A stretch of 39,280 bases of DNA from Syntrophobacteraceae bacterium (lineage in GTDB: Bacteria; Desulfobacterota; Syntrophobacteria; Syntrophobacterales; Syntrophobacteraceae). This document shows, piece by piece, positions 16,614-23,852 of the stretch. Below the pieces are notes generated by a model. The model searched no databases. It was not told where the DNA came from and saw only the letters and a program-made list of their open reading frames with translations. Every line of letters starts with the position of its first letter. Position 1 is the first letter of the stretch. Made by a program: the position numbers and the translations under genes. The stretch lies in NCBI GenBank assembly GCA_003165235.1, contig PLSV01000115.1, forward strand, positions 1,622 through 40,901, written 5' to 3'.

Positions 16614-16649
16614 AAATCCTCCCTTTTAAAGAGGGATTTAGGAGGATTT
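16614..16649. repeat. Palindromic intergenic repeat (AAATCCTCC...GGAGGATTT)
   Basis: AAATCCTCC (16614-16622) and GGAGGATTT (16641-16649) are perfect inverted arms, and within the loop TCCCT and AGGGA can pair as a second stem. Such AAATCC-CCC/GGG-GGATTT palindromes are common dispersed intergenic elements in bacteria. It lies in the 230-base gene-free gap between the MNT start and the second chagasin copy. Confidence 0.55.
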
Positions 16650-16758
16650 GCAAGTAAATAACTTACTAATACAATATCCCCCCTCCCCCGGCCCTCGGTT
16701 TAAGTGGGAATTTCCGGACGGATACTACCCAGTCTTCTGTCCATAATGTATAAGAAAA

Positions 16759-17121
16759 TTGTTAACTGCGCCACTTCTTTGTATTGTCCAGGGATCAAAG
16801 GCCGTGGTGTTTACCAAGGAGGACCAAAGAAAAGAAATCACCATATTCGCATGCGCAGTTTTCGAAGTTCGTCTGGAGCACCCAGCCGGAACGGGATATA
16901 TGTGGCAAATAGTCGAGCTGGACCAAACGCGTCTGAGGGTGCTGGAATCCACTGAGATTCCGCTCAAGCAGGGGCGGAGTGCCGGCGGGCCCTTATTGAA
17001 GACATGGAAAATCAAAGCGGTGAAGATGGGGCAAACCGATCTCGAGATACTTCTGTACCGCCCCTGGGAAGGACCTGCGAAAGCGGTGGACAGCCTGCAG
17101 GTCAAGATTCAGATCAGATAA
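16759..17121 (+). CDS. Chagasin-like (I42) inhibitor, copy 2, lacking a clear signal peptide
   Basis: This 120-residue frame repeats the chagasin domain of copy 1, including HPAGTGYMWQ and RPWEG. From 16853 to 17120 the DNA differs from copy 1 at only five positions before the stop. The 50 bases before that are only distantly similar (AVVFTKEDQRKEIT versus TVAVTKEDNGKEVA), and upstream of those there is no similarity. The only early start is TTG 16759 with no ribosome-binding site. GTG 16804 and 16807 are alternatives, also with poor context. No full signal peptide is encoded, so the product may be non-exported or the gene may be a 5'-truncated duplicate. Two changes in the conserved block alter residues (I to S, E to A). 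Confidence 0.6.
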   Translation: MLTAPLLCIVQGSKAVVFTKEDQRKEITIFACAVFEVRLEHPAGTGYMWQIVELDQTRLRVLESTEIPLKQGRSAGGPLLKTWKIKAVKMGQTDLEILLYRPWEGPAKAVDSLQVKIQIR

Positions 17122-17692
17122 AAGACTCGCTCCAGGCAGAAATCGGCTGCAGGGAGTTCATCCGGCATTCCGCCGATGATGCCGCCGACAGTGTGATATC
17201 CAGATCACGTGTTGAAAAATCCCCAATCTCAAATATTGGCAAGGAGGGTTGATTTCCACTGAGCCTCAACTTCCGGTAACAATTAAACCTAAGCGCATCA
17301 ACATTCTCGATATTCGCCTTTCACCCGTCCTTCCTGCCATGGCGCCATCCACGGAGCACGCCCGCATCCTTGTCACATTTGGTTCATTGTTGACTGCCGC
17401 CATAGTTGAGCTGTCCGCTTGTTACGGATAGAATCTTGTGTTGACAACATGCTTATATGCTCATAGCATATGTGCCGCTGTGAAATTGGCGGATGCGTCG
17501 GCAGGCCAATCCGCTCTATTTTGAAGCCATATCCCAATTTTTATGCCAAACCAGATAACACCGTCGATACTGCTCCCAACTGGCAACTAGCGCATGGTAT
17601 TAGAAGACATGGGGCGTTGGCCATTATCACTATGAAACGGCGTATTATGCAGATCCAGCTCATTATCGCAATGCATCATTCGAGGTGATAAC
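17122..17692. other. Gene-free stretch before the CoA-transferase
   Basis: About 570 bases without a supportable gene. Two short frames (17249-17431 and 17470-17688) show no domain, no usable ribosome-binding site and no coding character. The stretch holds the predicted promoter and palindrome at 17441-17471 and a 220-base untranslated leader. Confidence 0.5.
17441..17471 (+). promoter_or_regulatory. Predicted promoter with overlapping operator-like palindrome
   Basis: A perfect TTGACA at 17441-17446 is followed after 17 bases by TAGCAT at 17464-17469 as a possible -10. Overlapping it is a perfect palindrome, ATATGCT (17455-17461), CAT, AGCATAT (17465-17471), which could bind a dimeric regulator and block the promoter. 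The start would be near 17476, leaving a leader of about 215 bases before the CoA-transferase ATG. Confidence 0.45.
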
Positions 17693-20032
17693 ATGAAAAA
17701 ACTCCCATACCAGGACATTAACATTTTCGAGCTGAGCACTACCCTGTCAGGTCGTTTAGCCGGTCTTCTCTTCGCCGACCAGGGGGCCAAAGTGTATTTT
17801 GTCAATCGGCCCGGCCGATCCGGAGAAGAGGTTGACGATTATCTGGACCGCGACAAGTTTGCAGCAGATCCGGAGGCATTGGCGGACACGCGCGCGGCTG
17901 ATGTCGTCATCGTTGACGGTGACATACCGATAGATCGCCAGCATACTCAAATCGTCTTGCGGATTACCGCTGCGCTGCCGGGCGATGATGTCTACGGCCA
18001 TCTGAAAGCCGACTGCAGCGAAGACCTGCTGAGCGCCACAGTCGGTTTCTTCACCGACATGGCCATGACCGGCCGTTTGCTTGGACGTCCTGTGATCTAC
18101 ACGCCCTTGCCGCTGTGTTCAGTCTACACCGCCGTCAATGCGGCAATAGCCGTTGCCGCTGCTTTGCAGGAGCGCGTTAGTAGTGGCCATGGCTGTGAGG
18201 TGATCGCAGCCCGCCTGGCCGGAGGCCTATCTGCCATCGGGGCCATGGCGATGACTTGCACCGGTCTTCCTCCGCACCTGGATCGCCCCGCGCCGGCAGG
18301 TCTGCCAGAGGGCATGACCCCTGAACAGTTTGGCGCACTGGTCAAAAGCGCTGCTGCCAGCGGAGAGCGGCAGTTGTGGCTGGAACATCGCTTAATCCCT
18401 TTTGGAGGGCCGTATCGCGCCAGCGACGGCCGTATGCTCATGACCATGGCCTGCTCAAATCGGCGAGCAGGGCGAAAATTTTTCGAGCATTTGGGCCTCT
18501 GGGAGCGTCTGAGCGAGGCTGGGCTTGTGGATGTGTCGCCCTATGACCCGGCCAATATCGCTCTGCGAGGTCGCAATCTTGCGGATGCCCCCAGCCTGAG
18601 TTTCGCCAACACCTCGCTCATCGCCGAAGCGCTCGAAGAGCTCATCGCCACCAAGACCGCTGCGCAATGGGAGGCGGAGCTGTGCGGCGCCGGCCTTCCA
18701 GTTGCCGAAGCGATGAGCCTGGAGGAGTGGATGCAGGACCCGGAAGCCCGCCGCGCAGGTCTGACGGCACAGTTGACAGGCGACAGCAAGCCACAGATCG
18801 GCCGTGCAGCCTGGTTGGCCAGCGCCCAACCATATCCGCCTCTGCACCTGGCCTGCGCGGCTGGTGATGCAGTGGCGCCCGCGACTGTCCTTCCCGTCAC
18901 GAATTCCGTTGCCCGGGCGAAACCGCTGCAGGGCTGCCAGGTGGTGGACTTAACCAATGTGATCGCCGGTCCTCACTGCGCACGTATGATGGCCGAGCTC
19001 GGCGCCACGGTCTATAGGGTGGAACAACCCGATCCGAACCACACGACATGGATACACGCCCAGTGGGGCGCCGAGGCGGGCGCCGGCAAGCGCAGCATCA
19101 TCCTTGACACGAACACCCACGACGGCAAGGCCATATTGAAAAAACTGCTCGCCCTGGCCGACCTGGTGGTTATCAACAAGGGCGACGCGCAATGCGTACG
19201 CTTGGGCGTGGATGCCGAAACGCTGCACAAGCTTAACCGCAAGGCCGTCCTGGTGCAAATCACTGCCCACAACGGTGAGAGGCACAGCGCACGCCATGAT
19301 TACCCGGGCTATGATCCCGTCTTACAGGCCCACACCGGAATCATGACACGCTTCGGCCCAGAAGGATGTCCCACCTACCACGGCTTGGCCTCATGCGTGG
19401 ACTATTTGTGCGGTTATTTGGGCGCCTGGGCGGGCATGACGGCGCTCTATGCGCGTGAGCAACGAGGGGATGGCCGCGGTGACTGGGCGCAGACATCCTT
19501 GGCCGCCGCCGCGTCCCTGACCCAGTTGCTTTTTCAGTTCCAGGAGGCCCCGGCCTACGAGCGGGGGCCGCTGGCAAAGGGACCCACGGACACGCAACGG
19601 ATTTACAAGGTGAGCGACGGTTGGATCTTTGCCCTTAGTCAGTCCGATCTCACTGTTTCTCTGGAAGGCGAAACGGTCGAGTCCGCATTGGCCAGGTTAA
19701 AAGCTCAAAAGATCGAGGCCGTGCGCATCAATACCGTCCGTGAGCTGGCGGATCGCCATCGCAATCAGACGAGCCGGACCATACGTTTCCAGGCGCATAC
19801 AAGTGATGGCTTGATCACCGAATGCTTTGTTCCGACCTGGTTCTGTTTCAATGACGTGGCGGCTGAGGGCCGGCAAGAGGCCACGCGCATCGGCTCTAAC
19901 GCCGATGAGATTCTGCAGAAGCTGGGTTACGACCACGAGGACATCGTCCGGTTCAGGCAAAACGGCGCCGTGCTGGGATCCGAGTGGAATCGTGTAGAAA
20001 GCCTAAATAAGACGCCGCGGGCAAAGACTTAA
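17693..20032 (+). CDS. Tandem-domain class III CoA-transferase (CaiB/BaiF family)
   Basis: This 779-residue protein has two consecutive CaiB/BaiF-type CoA-transferase halves. The C-terminal half starts near residue 411 (GCQVVDLTNVIAGPHCARMM) and carries the hallmarks LGVDAETLHKLN, YPGYDPVLQAHTG and an aspartate at about residue 570 (SCVDYLCGY), where the family places its catalytic Asp. The N-terminal half keeps the fold (LSGRLAGLLFADQGAKVYF) but has CSVYTAVNA at the matching place, with no Asp, so it may be structural. The DMSP-cleaving enzyme DddD shares the two-domain layout, as do other double CoA-transferases; the substrate here is unknown. CGAGGTGATAAC gives an excellent ribosome-binding site. 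The gene stands alone between non-coding DNA and a comM remnant, which suggests acquisition. Confidence 0.88.
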   Translation: MKKLPYQDINIFELSTTLSGRLAGLLFADQGAKVYFVNRPGRSGEEVDDYLDRDKFAADPEALADTRAADVVIVDGDIPIDRQHTQIVLRITAALPGDDVYGHLKADCSEDLLSATVGFFTDMAMTGRLLGRPVIYTPLPLCSVYTAVNAAIAVAAALQERVSSGHGCEVIAARLAGGLSAIGAMAMTCTGLPPHLDRPAPAGLPEGMTPEQFGALVKSAAASGERQLWLEHRLIPFGGPYRASDGRMLMTMACSNRRAGRKFFEHLGLWERLSEAGLVDVSPYDPANIALRGRNLADAPSLSFANTSLIAEALEELIATKTAAQWEAELCGAGLPVAEAMSLEEWMQDPEARRAGLTAQLTGDSKPQIGRAAWLASAQPYPPLHLACAAGDAVAPATVLPVTNSVARAKPLQGCQVVDLTNVIAGPHCARMMAELGATVYRVEQPDPNHTTWIHAQWGAEAGAGKRSIILDTNTHDGKAILKKLLALADLVVINKGDAQCVRLGVDAETLHKLNRKAVLVQITAHNGERHSARHDYPGYDPVLQAHTGIMTRFGPEGCPTYHGLASCVDYLCGYLGAWAGMTALYAREQRGDGRGDWAQTSLAAAASLTQLLFQFQEAPAYERGPLAKGPTDTQRIYKVSDGWIFALSQSDLTVSLEGETVESALARLKAQKIEAVRINTVRELADRHRNQTSRTIRFQAHTSDGLITECFVPTWFCFNDVAAEGRQEATRIGSNADEILQKLGYDHEDIVRFRQNGAVLGSEWNRVESLNKTPRAKT

Positions 20033-20059
20033 GGAACAATAAGCGGAATTATTGGGTGT

Positions 20060-20540
20060 CCCGTAACCGGATCGATTCTTCTCCAGCGGCAGGTGAAGCC
20101 GGCTGCCGGCTGCCTGCCTACGGCCGTCCAGGCTCGGGACAGTGGCTACAGCGACATTATTCTTCCAGCCGAAAACGCCCGGGATGCTGTAGCACTAACC
20201 GAAATCGGAAGACAGAAGACGGAGGGAGGAAGTTCCACCCTCAGTCTTCGGTCCTCCCTTTTCCGTTCGCCATGTAAATCACCTCTCGGAGGCCGTAGAA
20301 TACTCCAAGGCCGCTCCGACCTGCCGGTGCTCAGGGCCGATCTTAGTTCGATCTTGAATACCCATGCGCCCGACGAGTTGGATTTCGAAGACATAATGGG
20401 CCAGAAACACGCAAAACGCGAATCAGAGGTCCGCCGCAGCCTGCTCTCACAATGTTCTAATGTTCGGCCCTCCGGGACAGGTGAAAAAAAGCGGTTAAGT
20501 CACTTACTTCCCAATTATCCATGCCGCTACGTACAGCGTG
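20060..20540 (+). pseudogene. comM: Decayed fragment of comM (YifB-type Mg-chelatase-like AAA+ protein)
   Basis: The sequence reads VKPAAGCLPTAVQARDSGY and DIILPAENARDAVAL near 20080-20200. It then reads LQGRSDLPVLRADLSS and PDELDFEDIMGQKHAKR near 20310-20415. Both are typical of ComM/YifB, from the end of the Lon-like domain into the AAA+ domain. The reading is broken. A repeat-like insertion occupies about 20207-20270, and one base is missing in LSEAVEY/LQGRS near 20300. The Walker A region (ATGTTCGGCCCTCCGGGA at about 20457-20474, then CAGGTGAAA) is frameshifted and damaged. The 5' part of the gene and everything after the Walker A are absent. A 154-residue frame from 20093 spans the remnant but is not a functional gene. 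Confidence 0.8.
20207..20270. repeat. GAAGACGGAGG-type repeat inserted in the comM remnant
   Basis: GGAAGACAGAAGACGGAGGG is followed after a short spacer by CCCTCAGTCTTCGGTCCTCC, giving imperfect inverted arms. The style (purine-rich GGAAGAC, GGAGG and their complements) matches the dispersed repeats after the LysR and ABC-F genes. It interrupts the homology to ComM. Confidence 0.55.
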
Positions 20541-21240
20541 CGCTGCAGGCAATTTAACAAATTGAGGGTTCTGAAAATCTCAGGATATCTCTCCTGAACA
20601 TTGACCAATATAGCCCCGAAAACGTCAACCTTCCCACATGATGCCGCAACTTTACATTGGCGAGCTGTGGACTGTCATTGCGCCTCGCAGCCAATCTGCA
20701 GATAAGGAAACCGAACCTTAGCCTGACAGCCTCTTATGGAACCGCTTAGCTTCTGATTCCGGCCTTCCGCTAAAATCAAGGCGGAGAATCCATACCGTCT
20801 GAACCTTGTCGTATGACAAAAACCGTCCACGACTTACAATTTTTGGACCTTGCTGTCCAACCGTCCAATTTTTATGCTTGCGCCCGGCGACTCCTCTGCG
20901 CCGATTTTAGAGATTTTACCGAATTTCTCCGGTGTCTCCCGTTGTAATGACCCATTAGGCGAAAACCTCCGGTTTGCATTGCAATGCAGGCTTTTCCACA
21001 CAGTGGAGCGGGAAAACTGTACAGTATGGAGGGGCGCATTTGAGCGCGAACTCTCAAAACCCGAAGGAACCACGACCCGCCATTGGGCCGGAATCATAAG
21101 GATTTTGGGTTCTGCCAGGTTTTTATACCTTCTGAATCGGCAAAAGCGCTGAAGCCTTGCTCCTGGCCTGCATTTTGCTCAAGAGATTCTTTGGCATAAT
21201 GGATCAGGGGTATCCAGAAAATACTGAAGTAGCATTGGGA
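20541..21240. other. Long gene-free region
   Basis: About 700 bases with no convincing gene on either strand. Short frames such as 20850-21152 lack domains and start signals. A small inverted pair, TTGGAC/GTCCAA, occurs near 20843-20860 with TTTTT on both sides. I see no further ComM homology or RNA gene here. Confidence 0.45.
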
Positions 21241-21247
21241 GATGGTG

Positions 21248-22537
21248 ATGATTAAGCTGCGATTAATTGTCTTGTGTCTCGTTCTTGCCGGACTGGGTTG
21301 CGCCGGGGTGGCTGCGGGCCAGGTATGTGGAGTTTTCCCTGCCGATAACATCTGGAACACGCCGGCGGACAACCTCCCTCTCGATCCGAACTCGGCAGCC
21401 TACATCACTGCCATCGGGCCAACGAGTGCGCTGCATCCGGATTTTGGTTCCGGCGACTGGCCTCCGGGTTCGGGGTCTCCTATCGGTATCCCCTACGTAA
21501 CTGTTCCGGGAACACAACCCATGGTGCAGGTCAGCTTCGATTACTCGGATGAAAGCGACCCCGGTCCGTATCCAATTCCCCCAAATGCGCCGATCGAGGG
21601 CGGACCTCAAAGTGATGGTGACAGGCACATCCTTGTAATCGACTTGGGTAGCTGCCTTCTCTATGAACTCTATTACGCCTTTCCCCAGGCCGATGGATCG
21701 TGGCATACAGGAAGCGGTGCGGTTTTCGACCTTAAAGCCGATAAACTCCGTCCCTCCGGATGGACTTCGGCCGACGCTGCCGGCCTGCCGATCTTCCCGG
21801 GTCTTGTCCGCTATGACGAGGTCGCATCGGGGGAGATCCGCCACGCACTGCGCTTTACCGCCCCCCAGACCCGAAAAGCGTATGTCTGGCCGGCTCGTCA
21901 CTATGCATCCAGCCTCACGGCAACGAACTATCCGCCAATGGGTCAGCGATTCAGGCTAAAAGCGGGATTCAATATTTCCGGGTTTTCTCCGCAAAACCAG
22001 GTAATTCTCAGTGCGCTCAAACGCTATGGTATTATACTGGCAGATAATGGCTCGTCCTGGTATATCTCGGGTGCGCCTGATCCGCGTTGGAACAATGATG
22101 TTCTTCATGAACTCAGCCAGGTAGCGGGGTCCGACTTTGAAGCAGTGAATGTGTCTTCCCTTATGGTCAGCCCCGATTCCGCCGCAGTAAAAACTGCCTC
22201 GGGACCCACCATGACGGTGCGGGTTAGTGCGGTTAAGAGCACCGCTTACGAGCAAAGGTCTACCAAGGGATCGGTCCGGTTTTCCCGAACGGGGAATTTA
22301 ACGAAGCCTGTGACCATCCTCTATTCAGTCGGTGGGACGGCTACAAACGGTGTCGATTATGCACTGCTGCCCGGCTCTGTCACTATTCCAGCCGGCATTG
22401 CGGCAAAAGACGTTTTCATTAGTCCCATCTATGACAAAGTCCGTGAGGGAAACCAGACGGTCACAATCACCATCGAGCAAAACTCACTTTACCTTGTGGG
22501 CTCGCCGGCTTCAGCCACGGTCACCATAATTGAATAA
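21248..22537 (+). CDS. Secreted protein with C-terminal Calx-beta domain, function unknown
   Basis: This 429-residue exported protein has an N-terminal signal peptide (LRLIVLCLVLAGLGCAGVAAG). The body, to about residue 290, has conserved-looking motifs: FPADNIWNTP, LHPDFGSGDW, GIPYVTV, the HILVIDLGSCLLYELYYA segment and WPARHYA. I recognise this style from uncharacterised secreted proteins but cannot name an activity. Residues from about 335 to the end form a Calx-beta-type domain (FSRTGNLTKPVTILYSVGGT, then ATNGVDYALLPGSVTIPAG and EGNQTVTITI), usually a calcium-binding adhesion module. ATG 21248 is preferred over 21242 because GGGAG (21237-21241) is then six bases upstream. A hairpin overlaps the stop. 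Confidence 0.8.
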   Translation: MIKLRLIVLCLVLAGLGCAGVAAGQVCGVFPADNIWNTPADNLPLDPNSAAYITAIGPTSALHPDFGSGDWPPGSGSPIGIPYVTVPGTQPMVQVSFDYSDESDPGPYPIPPNAPIEGGPQSDGDRHILVIDLGSCLLYELYYAFPQADGSWHTGSGAVFDLKADKLRPSGWTSADAAGLPIFPGLVRYDEVASGEIRHALRFTAPQTRKAYVWPARHYASSLTATNYPPMGQRFRLKAGFNISGFSPQNQVILSALKRYGIILADNGSSWYISGAPDPRWNNDVLHELSQVAGSDFEAVNVSSLMVSPDSAAVKTASGPTMTVRVSAVKSTAYEQRSTKGSVRFSRTGNLTKPVTILYSVGGTATNGVDYALLPGSVTIPAGIAAKDVFISPIYDKVREGNQTVTITIEQNSLYLVGSPASATVTIIE

Positions 22538-22547
22538 TCAATTATGG
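22524..22547 (+). terminator. Perfect 10-bp hairpin over the stop codon of the Calx-beta gene
   Basis: CCATAATTGA (22524-22533), loop ATAA, TCAATTATGG (22538-22547) is a perfect inverted repeat. It includes the stop codon TAA at 22535-22537. It is AT-rich and lacks a T-run afterwards, so it is a weak intrinsic terminator at best and may instead protect the mRNA end. Confidence 0.4.
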
Positions 22548-22572
22548 CGGACCATTCATGAAAAGGAGCGAT

Positions 22573-22772
22573 GAGGATTGAGGGATTTAGGAATTGAGGG
22601 ATTGAGGGATTGTAAAACGAGAAACGTGAAGCGAGAAACATGAGTGAGTAGGAAGCTTTTTCTCCGCGCTCCCCGCTTCATGCTCTTTTGCTCTCAGCAT
22701 CCCCGCACGTCCGTGTCACCGCATCAGTCCTTCTTCACGTCTTCGCGTGCAACATTTCCTCGTCCTCCCTCC
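22573..22772. repeat. Intergenic repeat cluster (GGATTGAGGGATT and related words)
   Basis: GAGGATTGAGGGATTTAGGAATTGAGGGATTGAGGGATTG runs in tandem near 22573-22612. It is followed by AAACGAGAAACGTGAAGCGAGAAACATGAG and later pyrimidine-rich words (CTTCACGTCTTCGCGTG, CCTCCCTCCTCAGCCCTCCG). Similar GGATTGAGGGATTG words occur at 15041 and near 114. The end of the cluster encodes the last codons of the LysR gene. No gene lies here. Confidence 0.6.
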
Positions 22773-23663
22773 TCAGCCCTCCGTCCTCAGGTGTTCCAGG
22801 AAGGCCGAACAAAGCGGCGAGACCTCTCGATTTTTTCTTTGCGCCAGGAAAAACGACCTGTGAATACAGATTTCTTTTAGGGGCACCGCACAGAGACTGT
22901 TTCTTTCGATGTCCTCCTTCACAGCGTATGAGGAGATTATAGATATTCCGATCCGGGCCTTTACCGCCTCTCTTACCGCTTCGGTGCTACCCATTTCCGC
23001 AACGACATTCAGGAGCGACGGGGCAAATCCGGCCGCATCGAGCGCCTGGGCCATCACCATGCGAGTCCCCGAAGATCTTTCACGCAGAATGAAGGGCATT
23101 CCCGCCAGTTCATCGAGTTCCACATTTTCGCGCCCTTCCCATGGATGGCCCTTATAGACGGCCAGCACCAACTCATCGGAATAGATCTCTTCAAGCAGTA
23201 TCCTCTTCTCATCCCACCTGGCGCCGATTATTCCAAACTCGACTTTGCCGTCGAGAATCTTCTGGACTATTTCGCCGCTGCCTCCAATTCTAAGGGTAAT
23301 CTGAATAGACGGATAGCTCGCCTTAAATGTCCCCACGAGCCGGGGAAGTATATATGTGCCCGGAATTGTGCTCGCTCCCACATGCAGGGTTCCCGAGAGG
23401 TTGCCCTTGAATTTCCCGATGGCTTGCACCGCCTTGTCCCGAAGCTGGACTATCTCGCGAGCGTACCTGTAAAGGACCTTCCCCGCCGGAGTGGGCAGGA
23501 TTTCGCGTCCCAACCGGTCTACGAGTTTTTCTCCGAGCGACTCCTCAAGGGCACGGATGTGCTCGCTCACCGTGGGCTGCGTCAGACTGACAGCCTCAGC
23601 CGCTCTGGTGAAACTCTGAAGATCGATAACCTTGCAAAAAATCATTAGCCGGTGGATATCCAT
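22773..23663 (-). CDS. LysR-family transcriptional regulator
   Basis: This 296-residue LysR regulator has an N-terminal winged helix (SFTRAAEAVSLTQPTVSEHI at residues 17-36) and a substrate-sensing domain from about residue 90. The GASTIPGTYILPRLVGTF segment and general sequence recall the LysR group linked to selenium metabolism in anaerobes; this is recollection and unverified. No selenium gene adjoins it. The neighbours are the Calx-beta gene (convergent) and the ABC-F gene (same strand, upstream across a 135-base repeat). The final residues LRTEG are encoded by an intergenic-type repeat (GAGGACGGAGGGCTGAGGAGG). The usual divergent target gene of LysR proteins is missing, so its regulon lies elsewhere. 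Confidence 0.9.
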   Translation of the reverse strand: MDIHRLMIFCKVIDLQSFTRAAEAVSLTQPTVSEHIRALEESLGEKLVDRLGREILPTPAGKVLYRYAREIVQLRDKAVQAIGKFKGNLSGTLHVGASTIPGTYILPRLVGTFKASYPSIQITLRIGGSGEIVQKILDGKVEFGIIGARWDEKRILLEEIYSDELVLAVYKGHPWEGRENVELDELAGMPFILRERSSGTRMVMAQALDAAGFAPSLLNVVAEMGSTEAVREAVKARIGISIISSYAVKEDIERNSLCAVPLKEICIHRSFFLAQRKNREVSPLCSAFLEHLRTEG

Positions 23664-23740
23664 GTCAAATCCTTTGGCAGCGGGAAGCGGGAATGGTTTT
23701 TCCCTTCCCTCCGACCGTCTTTCCGGAAATGGGTTCTCTT

Positions 23741-23852
23741 CGCTCCCTGCTTCCCGCTCCCTGCTTCCCGCTCCCTGCTTCCCGCTCCCTGCTTCCCGCT
23801 ACCGTCTTTTGGCTTCCTGCCGCCCGCTCCCTGCTTCTGGCTCCCTGCTTCT
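23741..23852. repeat. 14-bp tandem repeat (CGCTCCCTGCTTCC)
   Basis: Four perfect contiguous copies of CGCTCCCTGCTTCC occupy 23741-23796, followed by degenerate copies to about 23852. A related GCGGGAAGCGGGAATGG lies at 23681. The degenerate part encodes the C-terminal tail of the ABC-F protein on the opposite strand. There are no unique spacers, so this is not a CRISPR. Confidence 0.85.

Noticed and set aside
17249..17688. Two short plus-strand frames (17249-17431, 17470-17688)
   Set aside because: No domain and no properly spaced ribosome-binding site; the first has AAGGAGG only one base before its TTG.
20093..20557. 154-codon frame as a functional gene
   Set aside because: Its similarity to ComM is broken by a repeat insertion, a frameshift and a destroyed Walker A, so it is listed as a pseudogene.
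20850..21152. 100-codon frame in the gene-free stretch
   Set aside because: No recognisable motif and no start signals; the surroundings look non-coding.
23741..23852. Possible CRISPR array
   Set aside because: The 14-base units are directly adjacent with no unique spacers, and no cas genes are present.
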